DNA of 44,615 nucleotides from an uncultured Bacteroides sp. Its GTDB lineage: Bacteria > Bacteroidota > Bacteroidia > Bacteroidales > Bacteroidaceae. Positions within the stretch are counted from its first letter, which is position 1, and every line of letters begins with the position of its first letter. Positions 24,071 through 31,806 of this stretch are shown in pieces. The position numbers and the translations under genes were made by a program. The notes beneath the pieces were generated by a model that searched no databases, was not told the origin of the DNA, and worked only from the letters and a program-made list of their open reading frames with translations. The stretch lies in NCBI GenBank assembly GCA_900546645.1, contig URDR01000012.1, forward strand, positions 1-44,615. Reading direction: 5' to 3'.

Positions 24071-24122
24071 AAAAAAAAGCCAGAAGTTATTTCTTCGCTT
24101 TATTGAATAAACTTCTGACTTT
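24071..24122 (-). terminator. Intrinsic terminator or attenuator before DUF3871
   Basis: Leftward, a stem of about 15 bp (two imperfections) with an AGAAGTTTATT core is followed by eight Ts. The stem overlaps the last codons of the 36-aa frame at 24087-24197. Confidence 0.78.
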
Positions 24123-24197
24123 CTTATAACCCTTCAATAATGAAGCGGTTACTTCTAATAAGGTAATTAAAACATCTACTTGTTTCTGATGATCCAT
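24087..24197 (-). CDS. Possible very small protein, 36 aa
   Basis: MDHQKQVDVLITLLEVTASL... is a hydrophobic-then-basic helix. It starts six bases after the stop of the 54-aa gene, a spacing that suggests coupling. Its last codons form the arm of a terminator, so translation and termination could interfere. Not certain. Confidence 0.4.
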   Translation of the reverse strand: MDHQKQVDVLITLLEVTASLLKGYKKVRSLFNKAKK

Positions 24198-24203
24198 AAG
24201 ATG

Positions 24204-24368
24204 CTATTCCTTTGTTTCTGATGCTTCTTCCTTAGAAACATCTGTTTCTACCTTGGCGGATTTGTTTTTTCCGCCATACTTTTCCACTACATCCCCAATA
24301 ACGGAGATTGCTAAAATTACTTCTGCTATTTTACTAGCAATTTTAATTCCTTTGATTAATTTTTCCAT
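24204..24368 (-). CDS. Small protein with amphipathic or membrane-active helix
   Basis: 54 aa. MEKLIKGIKIASKIAEVILA... is a likely amphipathic or membrane helix, followed by a lysine/glutamate-rich tail ending EEASETKE. AAAAAGAGAAAG just before the start could serve as a ribosome site. Holin-like or toxin-like peptides have this shape, but there is no recognised match. Confidence 0.5.
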   Translation of the reverse strand: MEKLIKGIKIASKIAEVILAISVIGDVVEKYGGKNKSAKVETDVSKEEASETKE

Positions 24369-24420
24369 ATTCTTTCTCTTTTTAAAATGTTGATATTATT
24401 GTTATTATTCTCTTTTATAT

Positions 24421-24448
24421 ATTTTCTCATATATAAGGCTTTGAAGGG
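24421..24448. repeat. 28-base direct repeat, copy 1
   Basis: Begins ATTTTCTCATATATAAGG and differs from copy 2 (24694-24721) at one base. It lies in the leader of the small-protein genes at 24368. Confidence 0.7.
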
Positions 24449-24468
24449 AAATGAAGTATGGAGAAAAT

Positions 24469-24517
24469 AAAAAAAGGAAAGCCGTTATCAAACCTCCTCG
24501 ATTTGACTTGACTTTCC
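24469..24517 (-). terminator. Intrinsic terminator downstream of the homing endonuclease
   Basis: Leftward, GGAAAG pairs with CTTTCC around an inner TCAAA/TTTGA stem, followed by seven Ts. It lies 231 bases after the endonuclease stop. Confidence 0.65.
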
Positions 24518-24645
24518 ACTGTTCCATCGTTTTCATACATAAAGACTAAAGCTGTTATGATTACTAACGATTTCCCAGCCTTCGAATTAAATTTCTAACC
24601 ATCATCTGAAATTAGAGTTAACCCGGAATATTATATTTAGTTGAT

Positions 24646-24691
24646 TTGAAGCTTGCACCATATATATAAGGTGCTCATTATAGCTTCAAAC
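24646..24691. repeat. Interrupted inverted repeat
   Basis: TTTGAAGC ... GCACC ... GGTGC ... GCTTCAAA: two nested arms with an AT-rich 10-base loop. No T tract follows on either strand. It touches copy 2 of the direct repeat. Confidence 0.55.
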
Positions 24692-24693
24692 CA

Positions 24694-24721
24694 TTTTCTC
24701 ATATATAAGGTTTTGAAGGGG
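24694..24721. repeat. 28-base direct repeat, copy 2
   Basis: Copy of 24421-24448 with one C/T change, placed 27 bases after the stop codon of the homing endonuclease gene. Confidence 0.7.
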
Positions 24722-24747
24722 TTTGAAAGGGGAGAAAAAGTATCTTG

Positions 24748-25578
24748 TCATGCCAGGGTTATCCGCCATCTATTCCTTACTAATCCTTTAGTTTTTACTG
24801 CACTAGCGACAGAACCAACATTGACATTCAAGGCTCTCGCAGCACTAGCCTTTGAATCGTACTTGTTTTGTGAATTATCAGTTGTGTCGGTTACAAGTAC
24901 TGGATGCCTTACTCTTGCAGCATTGATTCTTGCCATTCCTTCAGCAGAAATGGGGTGCGGTTTGCCTTTCTTTGTTGCACTGCTTTTGGCTCTTGCTTCT
25001 GGAGACATAGCAATCCCTTTACGGGCTGAAGATAGTTTAGCTCTGTGTTCCAGTGACTTTTTCTTACCCTTTAGTCCATTGCTGACCGCCGCACGAAATT
25101 CTGGAGACCTTTTCTTTCCCTTTAGTAGCTCACTTAAATGTTTCTTTGTCTCCTCCGTATGATGAAAACCGTTAGCTTTGCGTGTAGCGTTTCTTCTAGC
25201 AATTTCTTCTGCACTTTTCTTTATACCAGTGTTTCCTTCACCTTTGTATGAGGAGTTGTAGCCTTTATTAATCGTATCAAACTTCTGAATGTAATAGGAC
25301 TCGCGTTCATGTAATTTTTCTCTTAACTTGTGTTCGTCTGTGTCGGTGTAGGTTTCAAGAACTGTATAGGAGAATAATTTTATATCCCACAAGGCTCTGG
25401 CTTCCATTACTTTCTTGCCGCCATAATTCGTTGTTTTAGGATTATTCCACTTCCTGTTTCTTTCTGCTGAATCTAAAGTGCAACCAACATATCCCCAATC
25501 ATATTCTTCTCCTTGATTTTGGTTTTTGCGGAGATATACAATGCCTGTATATACTCCATTTCCATTTGCTGTAATCAT
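24748..25578 (-). CDS. GIY-YIG homing endonuclease with NUMOD domains
   Basis: 276 aa. The GIY-YIG nuclease core appears as GVYTGIVYL (8-16) and WGYVGCT (28-34), with the catalytic E-S-x-Y in RESYYIQKF. Three NUMOD3 DNA-binding repeats follow (HTEETKKHLSELLKGKK, SPEFRAAVSNGLKGKKK, SLEHRAKLSSARKG), then a NUMOD1-like C-terminus (SKASAARALNVNVGSVASAV). Such enzymes are selfish genes of phages and cut intron-less or gene-less alleles (established). It is free-standing here: no split gene flanks it. A 400-base structured non-coding stretch lies upstream. Confidence 0.9.
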   Translation of the reverse strand: MITANGNGVYTGIVYLRKNQNQGEEYDWGYVGCTLDSAERNRKWNNPKTTNYGGKKVMEARALWDIKLFSYTVLETYTDTDEHKLREKLHERESYYIQKFDTINKGYNSSYKGEGNTGIKKSAEEIARRNATRKANGFHHTEETKKHLSELLKGKKRSPEFRAAVSNGLKGKKKSLEHRAKLSSARKGIAMSPEARAKSSATKKGKPHPISAEGMARINAARVRHPVLVTDTTDNSQNKYDSKASAARALNVNVGSVASAVKTKGLVRNRWRITLA

Positions 25579-25975
25579 AATATTTTATTTTTAATTTGCC
25601 TGTAAAAACCGTACAGGCATTCGGTCTAAAATCTGGTGGTGATGACTGCCCTTTGATGAAGAAGTCTTATAGGACAGTCTGAATCATTCATCTCATAGGT
25701 AAGAGTACTAGACCTTCGTGAGTGCGTTTTTCAACTTTGAGATTAGTAGAATAGTTTGGCTGCTTCAAAATAATAAACTATAACTTTGCTTTTTAGGATA
25801 GGTCGCTTGATAATAATATATATGATGAAACTTATTCATTCTATGAGTGGGCTTTTTGCAATCATTTACAGAGCAAAGCTAAATGAATATAAGAGATGGG
25901 AGAGAAAAAAGCAATCCCTATTAGCTTACCAATAAACGGCAATATAGGGATTGCTGCTATAGTGAGATGGTATTA
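25579..25975. other. 397-base gap with hairpins upstream of the homing endonuclease
   Basis: It contains a perfect TGCCTGT/ACAGGCA hairpin (25598-25620) 20 bases before the endonuclease start, a second imperfect GACTGCCC/GGACAGTC hairpin about 25647-25682, and the integrase terminator. No gene is seen. It could be a leader RNA or a remnant of an intron; the short spacing of the possible core pairings does not fit a complete group I intron. Confidence 0.5.
25904..25954 (-). terminator. Intrinsic terminator after the integrase
   Basis: Perfect 11-bp arms GCAATCCCTAT and ATAGGGATTGC, followed leftward by six Ts, about 20 bases after the integrase stop. Confidence 0.85.
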
Positions 25976-27193
25976 TCAGTATTCAGAATCTCCTGTAAAC
26001 GTGTCCATGAGTTTATCCATCTGTTCACCTATGCACTTGTCTATTAGCTTTGCATAGTGGGCAGTCATTCGTGTATTGGTATGTCCCAACATCTTAGAAA
26101 CGACTTCCAGAGATATGTTATTGGCTAATGTAACGGTACTTGCAAACGTATGCCTACTTGTGTGGAAGCAGATTCGTTTATTGATTCCACAGAGTATAGC
26201 TATATCCTTTAGATATTTATTAATGTCCGCAGGGTCTTGAATAGGAAGTAATTTCTCTCCACCCTTGTACTTATCCAATATCAGTTTGGCGATAGGGAGT
26301 AGGGGGATGCGTGATAGAACTCCAGTTTTTACCCTGCGTTTTTTTATCCAAATCCTACCTGCATTGTCCTTTTCAAAATGCTCTGGAGCTAAGGTTTTGA
26401 TGTCAATGTAGCTCAATCCAGTGAAACACCCAAAGAGAAACATATCTTTGGCTCTCTCCAGTCTTGGTAGGGGAGTGTCAAAGTTGATAATCTTTCTCAG
26501 TTCTTCTTCATCCAAGAAATCCACTTCTACTGGCTCTCGTTCCACCTTATAAGTAGAGAATGGATTGAACGTCATGTAAGAGTTGGCTACTGATAGATTG
26601 ATAATCTTCTTCAATAGCTTTAGATGTTTGGTTGATGAGTTCTGTGCCATGCCCTTATCAATTCTTAAAAACGAATGGAAGGATTGAATAAAATTCAGAT
26701 TCAATTCACGCAAGTATAAATCTTCTCGTTTGTACTTCTGCTGAACAAACTCCCTTAATAATCTGATGGTATAGACAGACACCCAATGAGTAGCTTTAGA
26801 AACTCCATTGCCTATAATCTTCTCTTGTTCTTGGTTATGTTCTTCAAAGACTTCAAACAGACTTCTCTCTTTAATGGATTCTACTTTATCAAAGTAAGCA
26901 TCACGCAATAGGTCTGCTGTAATTATAAAACCTCTTTCTAAAAGTTCTGCTTCTTTCTGATATAGTTTAGCCTTAATAGCCTTTAGGCAGTTATTGAGAC
27001 TTTGGGCTTCTTCATCCTTGCCCTTTACTTGTTGCTTATTCTTGTCCCATTTTTCAATAGCTACTTGTTTACCTGATGAAAAAGAGCATCTGTCACCATT
27101 TACTGTAATCGTAATCTCAATAGGAGCTTTACCACTCTTTCTTGCTTTACTTTCTCTTATGGCAAAGAGAATAGAGAATGAACTTCTTACCAT
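25976..27193 (-). CDS. Tyrosine recombinase / integrase of the element
   Basis: 405 aa with the three usual parts: an arm-binding N-terminus with basic residues (1-90), a SAM-like core-binding domain (about 110-215) and the catalytic domain (225-385). Catalytic residues seen are K285/K286, H344-x-x-R347 in HTSRH, H371 in LGHTNTR and the nucleophile Tyr380. The position of the first catalytic arginine is Ser261 (TGLSYID). The same Arg-to-Ser change is known in IntDOT of Bacteroides conjugative transposons. It is the outermost gene on the right and faces leftward; the nested repeats 65 bases upstream probably form its site. Confidence 0.92.
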   Translation of the reverse strand: MVRSSFSILFAIRESKARKSGKAPIEITITVNGDRCSFSSGKQVAIEKWDKNKQQVKGKDEEAQSLNNCLKAIKAKLYQKEAELLERGFIITADLLRDAYFDKVESIKERSLFEVFEEHNQEQEKIIGNGVSKATHWVSVYTIRLLREFVQQKYKREDLYLRELNLNFIQSFHSFLRIDKGMAQNSSTKHLKLLKKIINLSVANSYMTFNPFSTYKVEREPVEVDFLDEEELRKIINFDTPLPRLERAKDMFLFGCFTGLSYIDIKTLAPEHFEKDNAGRIWIKKRRVKTGVLSRIPLLPIAKLILDKYKGGEKLLPIQDPADINKYLKDIAILCGINKRICFHTSRHTFASTVTLANNISLEVVSKMLGHTNTRMTAHYAKLIDKCIGEQMDKLMDTFTGDSEY

Positions 27194-27257
27194 AGTTTAA
27201 TCATTTATAATTAGACATTAGAAAAGCCCTTTAAAAATGATGTATCTATCTGTATAT

Positions 27258-27346
27258 TAGGCTAATATAGCTATTTTTGCGACCACTTGTAAAGATTTAG
27301 AAAAATGGTCGCAAATTGGTCGCAAAAAGAGCTTCAATTTAGCCTA
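27258..27346. promoter_or_regulatory. Nested repeats at the element end: candidate att or integrase arm sites
   Basis: Outer arms TAGGCTAA (27258) and TTAGCCTA (27339) flank inner arms TTTTTGCGACCA (27274) and TGGTCGCAAAAA (27317), with a third TGGTCGCAAA copy (27306). Symmetric sites directly upstream of the integrase gene suit integrase or excisionase binding, or an operator. Confidence 0.55.
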
Positions 27347-27506
27347 CTTTTAAGGATAATCAGCCACGCTTAACCTTAGAAATTCAAGCTCCATTTAAGC
27401 TATTATTTGCTTCAATTTTATTATCTAATCACAAATTATTATAAGAAGAACAGCAAGTGGAAAAGAGTATTAGATAGGGGATAATCATTGCTATATAACA
27501 AAAATA

Positions 27507-27542
27507 AAAATCCCCATAACTCATAGAGTTACAGGGATTTAT
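27507..27542 (-). terminator. Intrinsic terminator of the GGGtGRT operon
   Basis: AAATCCC..TAACTC pairs with GAGTTA..GGGATTT, followed leftward by a T-rich tract, 20 bases after the GGGtGRT stop codon. Confidence 0.85.
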
Positions 27543-27562
27543 ATCGTAATCTAAAACTTAAA

Positions 27563-28573
27563 TTACTTGCTCAAAGCAGTAGCCACGTCTACCGCACAAG
27601 CCACTGTACATCCTACCATCGGGTTGTTACCGATACCCAGGAAGCCCATCATTTCTACGTGAGCAGGAACTGATGAAGAACCAGCGAACTGAGCGTCTGA
27701 GTGCATACGGCCCATAGTGTCAGTCATACCGTAAGAAGCAGGACCAGCAGCCATGTTATCCGGGTGAAGTGTACGACCTGTACCACCACCTGAAGCTACT
27801 GAGAAATAAGGTTTACCTGCAAGAACACGTTCTTTCTTGTAAGTACCTGCTACCGGATGCTGGAAACGAGTCGGGTTAGTAGAGTTACCAGTGATTGATA
27901 CGTCTACACCTTCTTTCCACATGATAGCTACACCTTCACGAACGTCGTCAGCACCATAGCATTTTACTTTAGCGCGAGGACCGTTTGAGTAAGCGATTTC
28001 ACGAACTACGTTCAATTCGCCAGTATAGTAGTCAAACTGAGTCTGAACGTAAGTAAATCCGTTGATACGAGAGATGATCTGAGCAGCGTCTTTACCCAAA
28101 CCATTCAAGATACAACGCAAAGGTTCTTTACGAACTTTGTCTGCTTTTGCAGCAATTTTGATAGCACCTTCAGCAGCAGCGAATGATTCGTGACCTGCCA
28201 AGAAAGCGAAACATTTAGTTTCTTCGCGCAGCAACATTGCAGCCAAGTTACCGTGACCGATACCAACCTTACGGTCGTCGGCTACTGAACCCGGAATACA
28301 GAATGCCTGCAAACCGATACCGATTGCTTCAGCAGCTTCAGCAGCATTGGTGCAGCCTTTCTTGATAGCGATAGCGCAACCTACTACGTAAGCCCATTTT
28401 GCATTTTCGAAGCAGATAGGCTGAGTTTCTTCACAAGTTTTATAAGGATCAAGACCATACTGTTCGCAGATAGCGTTAGCTTCTTCGATGTCTTTGATAC
28501 CGTTAGCGTTCAAAGCAGCAAGAATCTGTTTGATACGACGGTCCTGGCTTTCAAATTTTACTTCTCTAATCAT
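27563..28573 (-). CDS. GGGtGRT family protein
   Basis: 336 aa. The family name motif GGGTGRT is present in ASGGGTGRTLHPDNM, followed by glycine-rich sequence (AAGPASYGMTDTMGRM) and a C-terminal VGCTVACAVDVATAL. The family is widespread in anaerobes and is always found with a NifU-like scaffold gene; here that gene is 18 bases upstream. Its reaction is not established. Codon use is that of a highly expressed core gene, with less AT than the mobile region. It is the last gene before the terminator and the element. Confidence 0.88.
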   Translation of the reverse strand: MIREVKFESQDRRIKQILAALNANGIKDIEEANAICEQYGLDPYKTCEETQPICFENAKWAYVVGCAIAIKKGCTNAAEAAEAIGIGLQAFCIPGSVADDRKVGIGHGNLAAMLLREETKCFAFLAGHESFAAAEGAIKIAAKADKVRKEPLRCILNGLGKDAAQIISRINGFTYVQTQFDYYTGELNVVREIAYSNGPRAKVKCYGADDVREGVAIMWKEGVDVSITGNSTNPTRFQHPVAGTYKKERVLAGKPYFSVASGGGTGRTLHPDNMAAGPASYGMTDTMGRMHSDAQFAGSSSVPAHVEMMGFLGIGNNPMVGCTVACAVDVATALSK

Positions 28574-28591
28574 ATGTTCTTTCCTCCTTAA

Positions 28592-29293
28592 TTATTCGTG
28601 ACGTGGGTCGATATGTTTAACTGCGCCTTGTTCTGCTGTGAAGCGTCCGTAAGTACCGGTTACTTTCTTCAATGCTTCGTTAGCGTCTGTTCCTTTTTTG
28701 ATTTCATCCATGAACTTGCCCAGATGAACGAATTCATATCCGCAGATTTCATCGTTTTCATCCAAAGCGATAGTCTTGATATAACCTTCTGCCATTTCCA
28801 AGTAGCGAGGACCTTTAGCCAATGTTCCGTACAGAGTACCTACCTGGCTGCGCAGACCTTTACCCAAGTCTTCCAGACCAGCACCAATCATCAAACCGCC
28901 TTCAGAGAAAGCTGACTGAGTACGTCCGTAAACAATCTGCAAGAATAATTCACGCATAGCAGTGTTGATAGCATCACAAACCAAGTCAGTGTTCAGGGCT
29001 TCCAAAACAGTTTTACCCGGCAGGATTTCTGAAGCCATAGCTGCTGAGTGAGTCATACCTGAGCAACCGATAGTTTCAACCAAAGCTTCCTGGATAACAC
29101 CTTCTTTAACGTTAAGGGTCAGTTTACAAGCACCCTGCTGAGGAGCACACCAACCGATACCGTGAGTCAAACCGGAAATGTCTTTAATTTCTTTTGATTT
29201 AACCCATTTTCCTTCTTCAGGAATTGGAGCCGGACCGTGATTAGGTCCTTTTTTTACAACACACATGTGTTCAACTTCGTGTGAATAAGTCAT
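28592..29293 (-). CDS. Iron-sulfur cluster assembly scaffold, NifU-like
   Basis: 233 aa. NifU-like elements are IGWCAPQQGACKLTLNVKEGVIQEA and TIGCSGMTHSAAMASEILPGK with conserved cysteines, plus a C-terminal extension (EICGYEFVHLGKF) usual for this anaerobe family. It should bind iron and sulfur and pass a cluster to a client, possibly the GGGtGRT partner encoded next. The promoter at 29377-29406 fits the Bacteroides consensus and would drive both genes. Confidence 0.85.
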   Translation of the reverse strand: MTYSHEVEHMCVVKKGPNHGPAPIPEEGKWVKSKEIKDISGLTHGIGWCAPQQGACKLTLNVKEGVIQEALVETIGCSGMTHSAAMASEILPGKTVLEALNTDLVCDAINTAMRELFLQIVYGRTQSAFSEGGLMIGAGLEDLGKGLRSQVGTLYGTLAKGPRYLEMAEGYIKTIALDENDEICGYEFVHLGKFMDEIKKGTDANEALKKVTGTYGRFTAEQGAVKHIDPRHE

Positions 29294-29376
29294 ATTCGTT
29301 ACGTTTTATTAGTTGGTAATAAAAAATAGGTTTCATAACCTTTTTCTATTAAGGAGGGAATTCCTTAATACATCGG

Positions 29377-29406
29377 CAAAGTTAGTCGTTTTATTTTGTT
29401 ATGCAA
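29377..29406 (-). promoter_or_regulatory. Bacteroides-type promoter of the scaffold/GGGtGRT operon
   Basis: -7 box TAACTTTG (29377-29384) and -33 TTG (29404-29406) with 19 bases between, a good match to TAnnTTTG and TTTG. It lies 84 bases before the start. Confidence 0.75.
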
Positions 29407-29452
29407 CCGAATAAACCAAACTTTTTCTTCGCTTTTTATAATATTTTTGCTT

Positions 29453-29460
29453 TATCTTTG
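29453..29460 (+). promoter_or_regulatory. -7 promoter box for the DMP19-like gene
   Basis: TATCTTTG matches TAnnTTTG, about 105 bases before the start at 29565. The -33 element is not clear. Confidence 0.5.
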
Positions 29461-29564
29461 CTGCGGTATTGTTTTCAGGCGACTGATGGGCTGAGAATTT
29501 TAAGCTGCCGGCTTGTTGCCTGAAATCAGACAGCCTGACTTAAGAACTCAAAAACTTGAACGAT

Positions 29565-30074
29565 ATGGAAGAAACAAAGATTACAGTGACCGATGAGGCG
29601 TTACGTGCCGGAGCCGCAGAGGGTATGGATGGCTTTTTGAAGGTGTTTATTGATAAATACCTTGAAGTTACATCGGGTAGGGTATGTGCAGAGACGATGC
29701 CTTTGCTGAATGGTTATCAGCATACCTTGTTAGGTTATCATTTTTTCCGGGAAGAAGTGCTTGAGGGAGGCTTCATTCAGTTGATTCAGAATGGATACGG
29801 TCCTTATATTTTTGACAATCCTTTTGCGAAAGCGATGCGCCTGTTCGGAGCGAAGGATTTTGGAAAACTGATTTATGAGGCGAAAAAGATTTATGATGCG
29901 CATCGTGATGACTTAGAGCGTGAGTGTACGGATGACGAGTTTATGGCAATGTATGAGCAATATGAGGCTTTCGATGACATAGAGGAGGCTTTTATGGAAA
30001 TGGAAGAGGAGGTAACTGAGCAGATAGCCCGTTATGTGGACGAGCATCTGGAACAGTTTGCCGAGATCGTGTGA
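29565..30074 (+). CDS. DMP19-like (DUF4375) family protein
   Basis: 169 aa from ATG at 29565; a TTG three codons earlier is in frame but less likely. The domain has ETMPLLNGYQHTLLGYHFFREEVLEGGFIQL followed by PFAKAMRLFGAKDFGKLI and a very acidic C-terminal part. DMP19 of Neisseria mimics DNA; whether this one does is unknown, although it is acidic. It stands alone between its own promoter and the lipoprotein gene. Confidence 0.7.
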   Translation: MEETKITVTDEALRAGAAEGMDGFLKVFIDKYLEVTSGRVCAETMPLLNGYQHTLLGYHFFREEVLEGGFIQLIQNGYGPYIFDNPFAKAMRLFGAKDFGKLIYEAKKIYDAHRDDLERECTDDEFMAMYEQYEAFDDIEEAFMEMEEEVTEQIARYVDEHLEQFAEIV

Positions 30075-30094
30075 AAGAAAAATAGGTGAATGGG

Positions 30095-30128
30095 TTTGGA
30101 ATACAAGTCTTTTTAATGTTTATATTTG
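30095..30128 (+). promoter_or_regulatory. Probable promoter of the lipoprotein gene
   Basis: TTTG (30095-30098) and TATATTTG (30121-30128), 22 bases apart, match the Bacteroides -33/-7 pattern and lie about 100 bases before the start. Confidence 0.6.
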
Positions 30129-30228
30129 TTAAATAGCCGAAGGCGGTGCAGTTTTCTTGCGAAGGGCTCATTTACTTAGCGCAGTGAGATAGAAATAGAA
30201 TAAAAACTTAAATAAAATATCGTAAAAC

Positions 30229-31038
30229 ATGAAAAAGATTAAATTGGCGGCTATGTTTGCCGCAGTGGTGGCAATGCTTGGATTTAGCTCTTGCTTGGGT
30301 GGAGATACCCCTAACATTGCTACAGGAATGGAGTATGTGAAAAATACAGGAATGCCCGGATATTATAGCTTTGAAAACTCGGCGGGCTTGCGTCTTGAGC
30401 CGAGCAATCAGAAACAATGGGCAGAGACTTCTGTTACCACTCCTTATGTAATTATTCAGTATCAATATAGTCCAGATTCAATCAAGCAAAATTCAAAACG
30501 TTTGCCGATTACGTTGCAGGGAATGGCTGCAGTAAAAGATGCGCAATATTCTATGGGAGATACAGAGTGGGCGAATGCACCGATTTATCTGGCTGGACTG
30601 GCAGCTTTCCCTTATTATGATAAAAATAACCTGTTCTTGGGTGTTCAATATTATGTGAAAAGCGGCTCTGACGGCAAGGTAGATGCTTCTGATTCGCAGA
30701 CCGGTGCTCATCAGTTTAGCTTGTATTGCGCAAAAACAGAAAAAGAGTCAATCAGTGGAAGCAATCTGGTGCTTTATGTTCATCATAAGGTAAATGACTT
30801 GAGCACAAATAAAGACCGGAAGTCAACAAACGGATTTGAGTATGTTCGCTTTTCTTTGTCGGATGCTTTGAACTGGTATAAAGGAGTGAAGGAAGGTGCT
30901 TTGCCCGATAACTTGATTATCAAGTGGAAAGTTCCGGGAAGTCTGTCGGGCGACGATATGCTTGACTATGACAAGGCAAAAGATGTATCTACATCGCTTT
31001 CTATCCCTTATGCGAAATATTTCAAGGAATCTAAATAA
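30229..31038 (+). CDS. Lipoprotein, NigD-like
   Basis: 269 aa. A short basic start (MKKIK), a hydrophobic core and the lipobox FSSC at about 19-22 mark a type II signal peptide; LGGD after the cysteine is typical of Bacteroides surface lipoproteins. The body (beta strands VIIQYQYSPDSI, LPITLQGMAAV, LVLYVHHKVND) resembles NigD-like proteins. The role is unknown; it may be exported to the outer membrane. A strong terminator follows at 31070-31100. Confidence 0.72.
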   Translation: MKKIKLAAMFAAVVAMLGFSSCLGGDTPNIATGMEYVKNTGMPGYYSFENSAGLRLEPSNQKQWAETSVTTPYVIIQYQYSPDSIKQNSKRLPITLQGMAAVKDAQYSMGDTEWANAPIYLAGLAAFPYYDKNNLFLGVQYYVKSGSDGKVDASDSQTGAHQFSLYCAKTEKESISGSNLVLYVHHKVNDLSTNKDRKSTNGFEYVRFSLSDALNWYKGVKEGALPDNLIIKWKVPGSLSGDDMLDYDKAKDVSTSLSIPYAKYFKESK

Positions 31039-31069
31039 GCAACATTGCTAATTTATAATAAACTAATCG

Positions 31070-31100
31070 GGAGACATGCTAACACATGTCTCCTTTTTTT
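31070..31100 (+). terminator. Intrinsic terminator after the lipoprotein gene
   Basis: GGAGACATG pairs with CATGTCTCC across a 6-base loop, followed by seven Ts. Confidence 0.9.
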
Positions 31101-31236
31101 ATACATTTGCGTTTCATTTTAGTTTAAGTCAAACTTTGTAAGCTTATCATTAAGACTGTAAGGCTACGGGAAATGAACTGCAAACAGGATTTAGACTACG
31201 CGAATTAAATATTTATATAATAAAAGGAGGAAACAG

Positions 31237-31806
31237 ATGGATTATAAAAAATTGTTCCACAAAATAATAGCCTTATTGTCATCGCCGGGAAAGACTTGGA
31301 CTGAAATCAGTGAAGGTGGTGAAGAACGAAACATCTTGGATAGCTTTGTTTACCCTTTGATTGGCTTATGCAGCATGACTGAATTTATCGGGGCATTTTT
31401 GGGACGTGACATCACTCCTGATGTTTTTCAGAATGCTCTTCGCAGTTGCTGCGCCCTGGCGGTAGCATTGTTCGGAGGTTTTTTTCTGGCTGTTTACTTG
31501 ATAGAAGCTGTGGGAAAGCGCTGGTTTGCGGCTTCATATTCCAAAAGTGTGCTTCATACCTTCGTGGGCTATTCCATGGTGGTTACTTTTGTGCTTGACA
31601 TGGTGAGTAGCTTTTTCCCTATAGCCATTCTTCACTGGATATTGCAGCTGTACACTCTGTTTGTGGTCTTTGAAGGTGCCCGTCGCTTTTTGCTTGTTCC
31701 GGAGGTCAGGTTGAATTCTTATACCTTGGTGTCGACTTTGTTTATCTTGTTGTCTCCGGCTGTAATCGAATCTATTTTTAATAAATTGACTGTGATACTG
31801 AACTGA
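31237..31806 (+). CDS. Yip1-family membrane protein
   Basis: 189 aa with four or five hydrophobic segments (about 37-56, 69-93, 108-128, 133-148, 165-180) and the N-terminal SSPGKTWTEI motif typical of bacterial Yip1 or YIP-like proteins. A strong AAAGGAGGAAACAG ribosome site lies just before the start. The stop codon overlaps the smpB start by one base, so the genes are coupled. Function unknown. Confidence 0.75.
   Translation: MDYKKLFHKIIALLSSPGKTWTEISEGGEERNILDSFVYPLIGLCSMTEFIGAFLGRDITPDVFQNALRSCCALAVALFGGFFLAVYLIEAVGKRWFAASYSKSVLHTFVGYSMVVTFVLDMVSSFFPIAILHWILQLYTLFVVFEGARRFLLVPEVRLNSYTLVSTLFILLSPAVIESIFNKLTVILN

Larger units (their letters stand above)
24369..24747. other. 379-base gap with direct repeats and inverted repeats
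   Basis: It has the terminator at 24469-24517, a 28-base direct repeat (24421-24448 and 24694-24721, one mismatch) and a long interrupted inverted repeat (24646-24691). No gene is convincing here. Confidence 0.6.
27194..27562. other. Junction between mobile element and core chromosome
   Basis: 369 bases without a gene. It holds nested inverted repeats (27258-27346), then AT-rich sequence, then the terminator of the core GGGtGRT operon (27507-27542). The right end of the element should lie here. The left end is outside the window, so the exact target repeat cannot be named. Confidence 0.6.

Noticed and set aside
24653..25162. Long plus-strand frame of 169 codons opposite the GIY-YIG gene
   Set aside because: Shadow of the real gene: the minus-strand frame carries clear GIY-YIG and NUMOD motifs, and the plus frame has none.
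25640..25690. GACTGTCC/GGGCAGTC pairing that resembles P7 of a group I intron
   Set aside because: Only about 20 bases lie between the arms, too few for P3 and P8, and no split gene flanks the region; kept only as a structured stretch.
1..27346. CRISPR array or tRNA gene as integration target
   Set aside because: No regularly spaced repeats were seen, and no cloverleaf-like sequence was found near the right element end.
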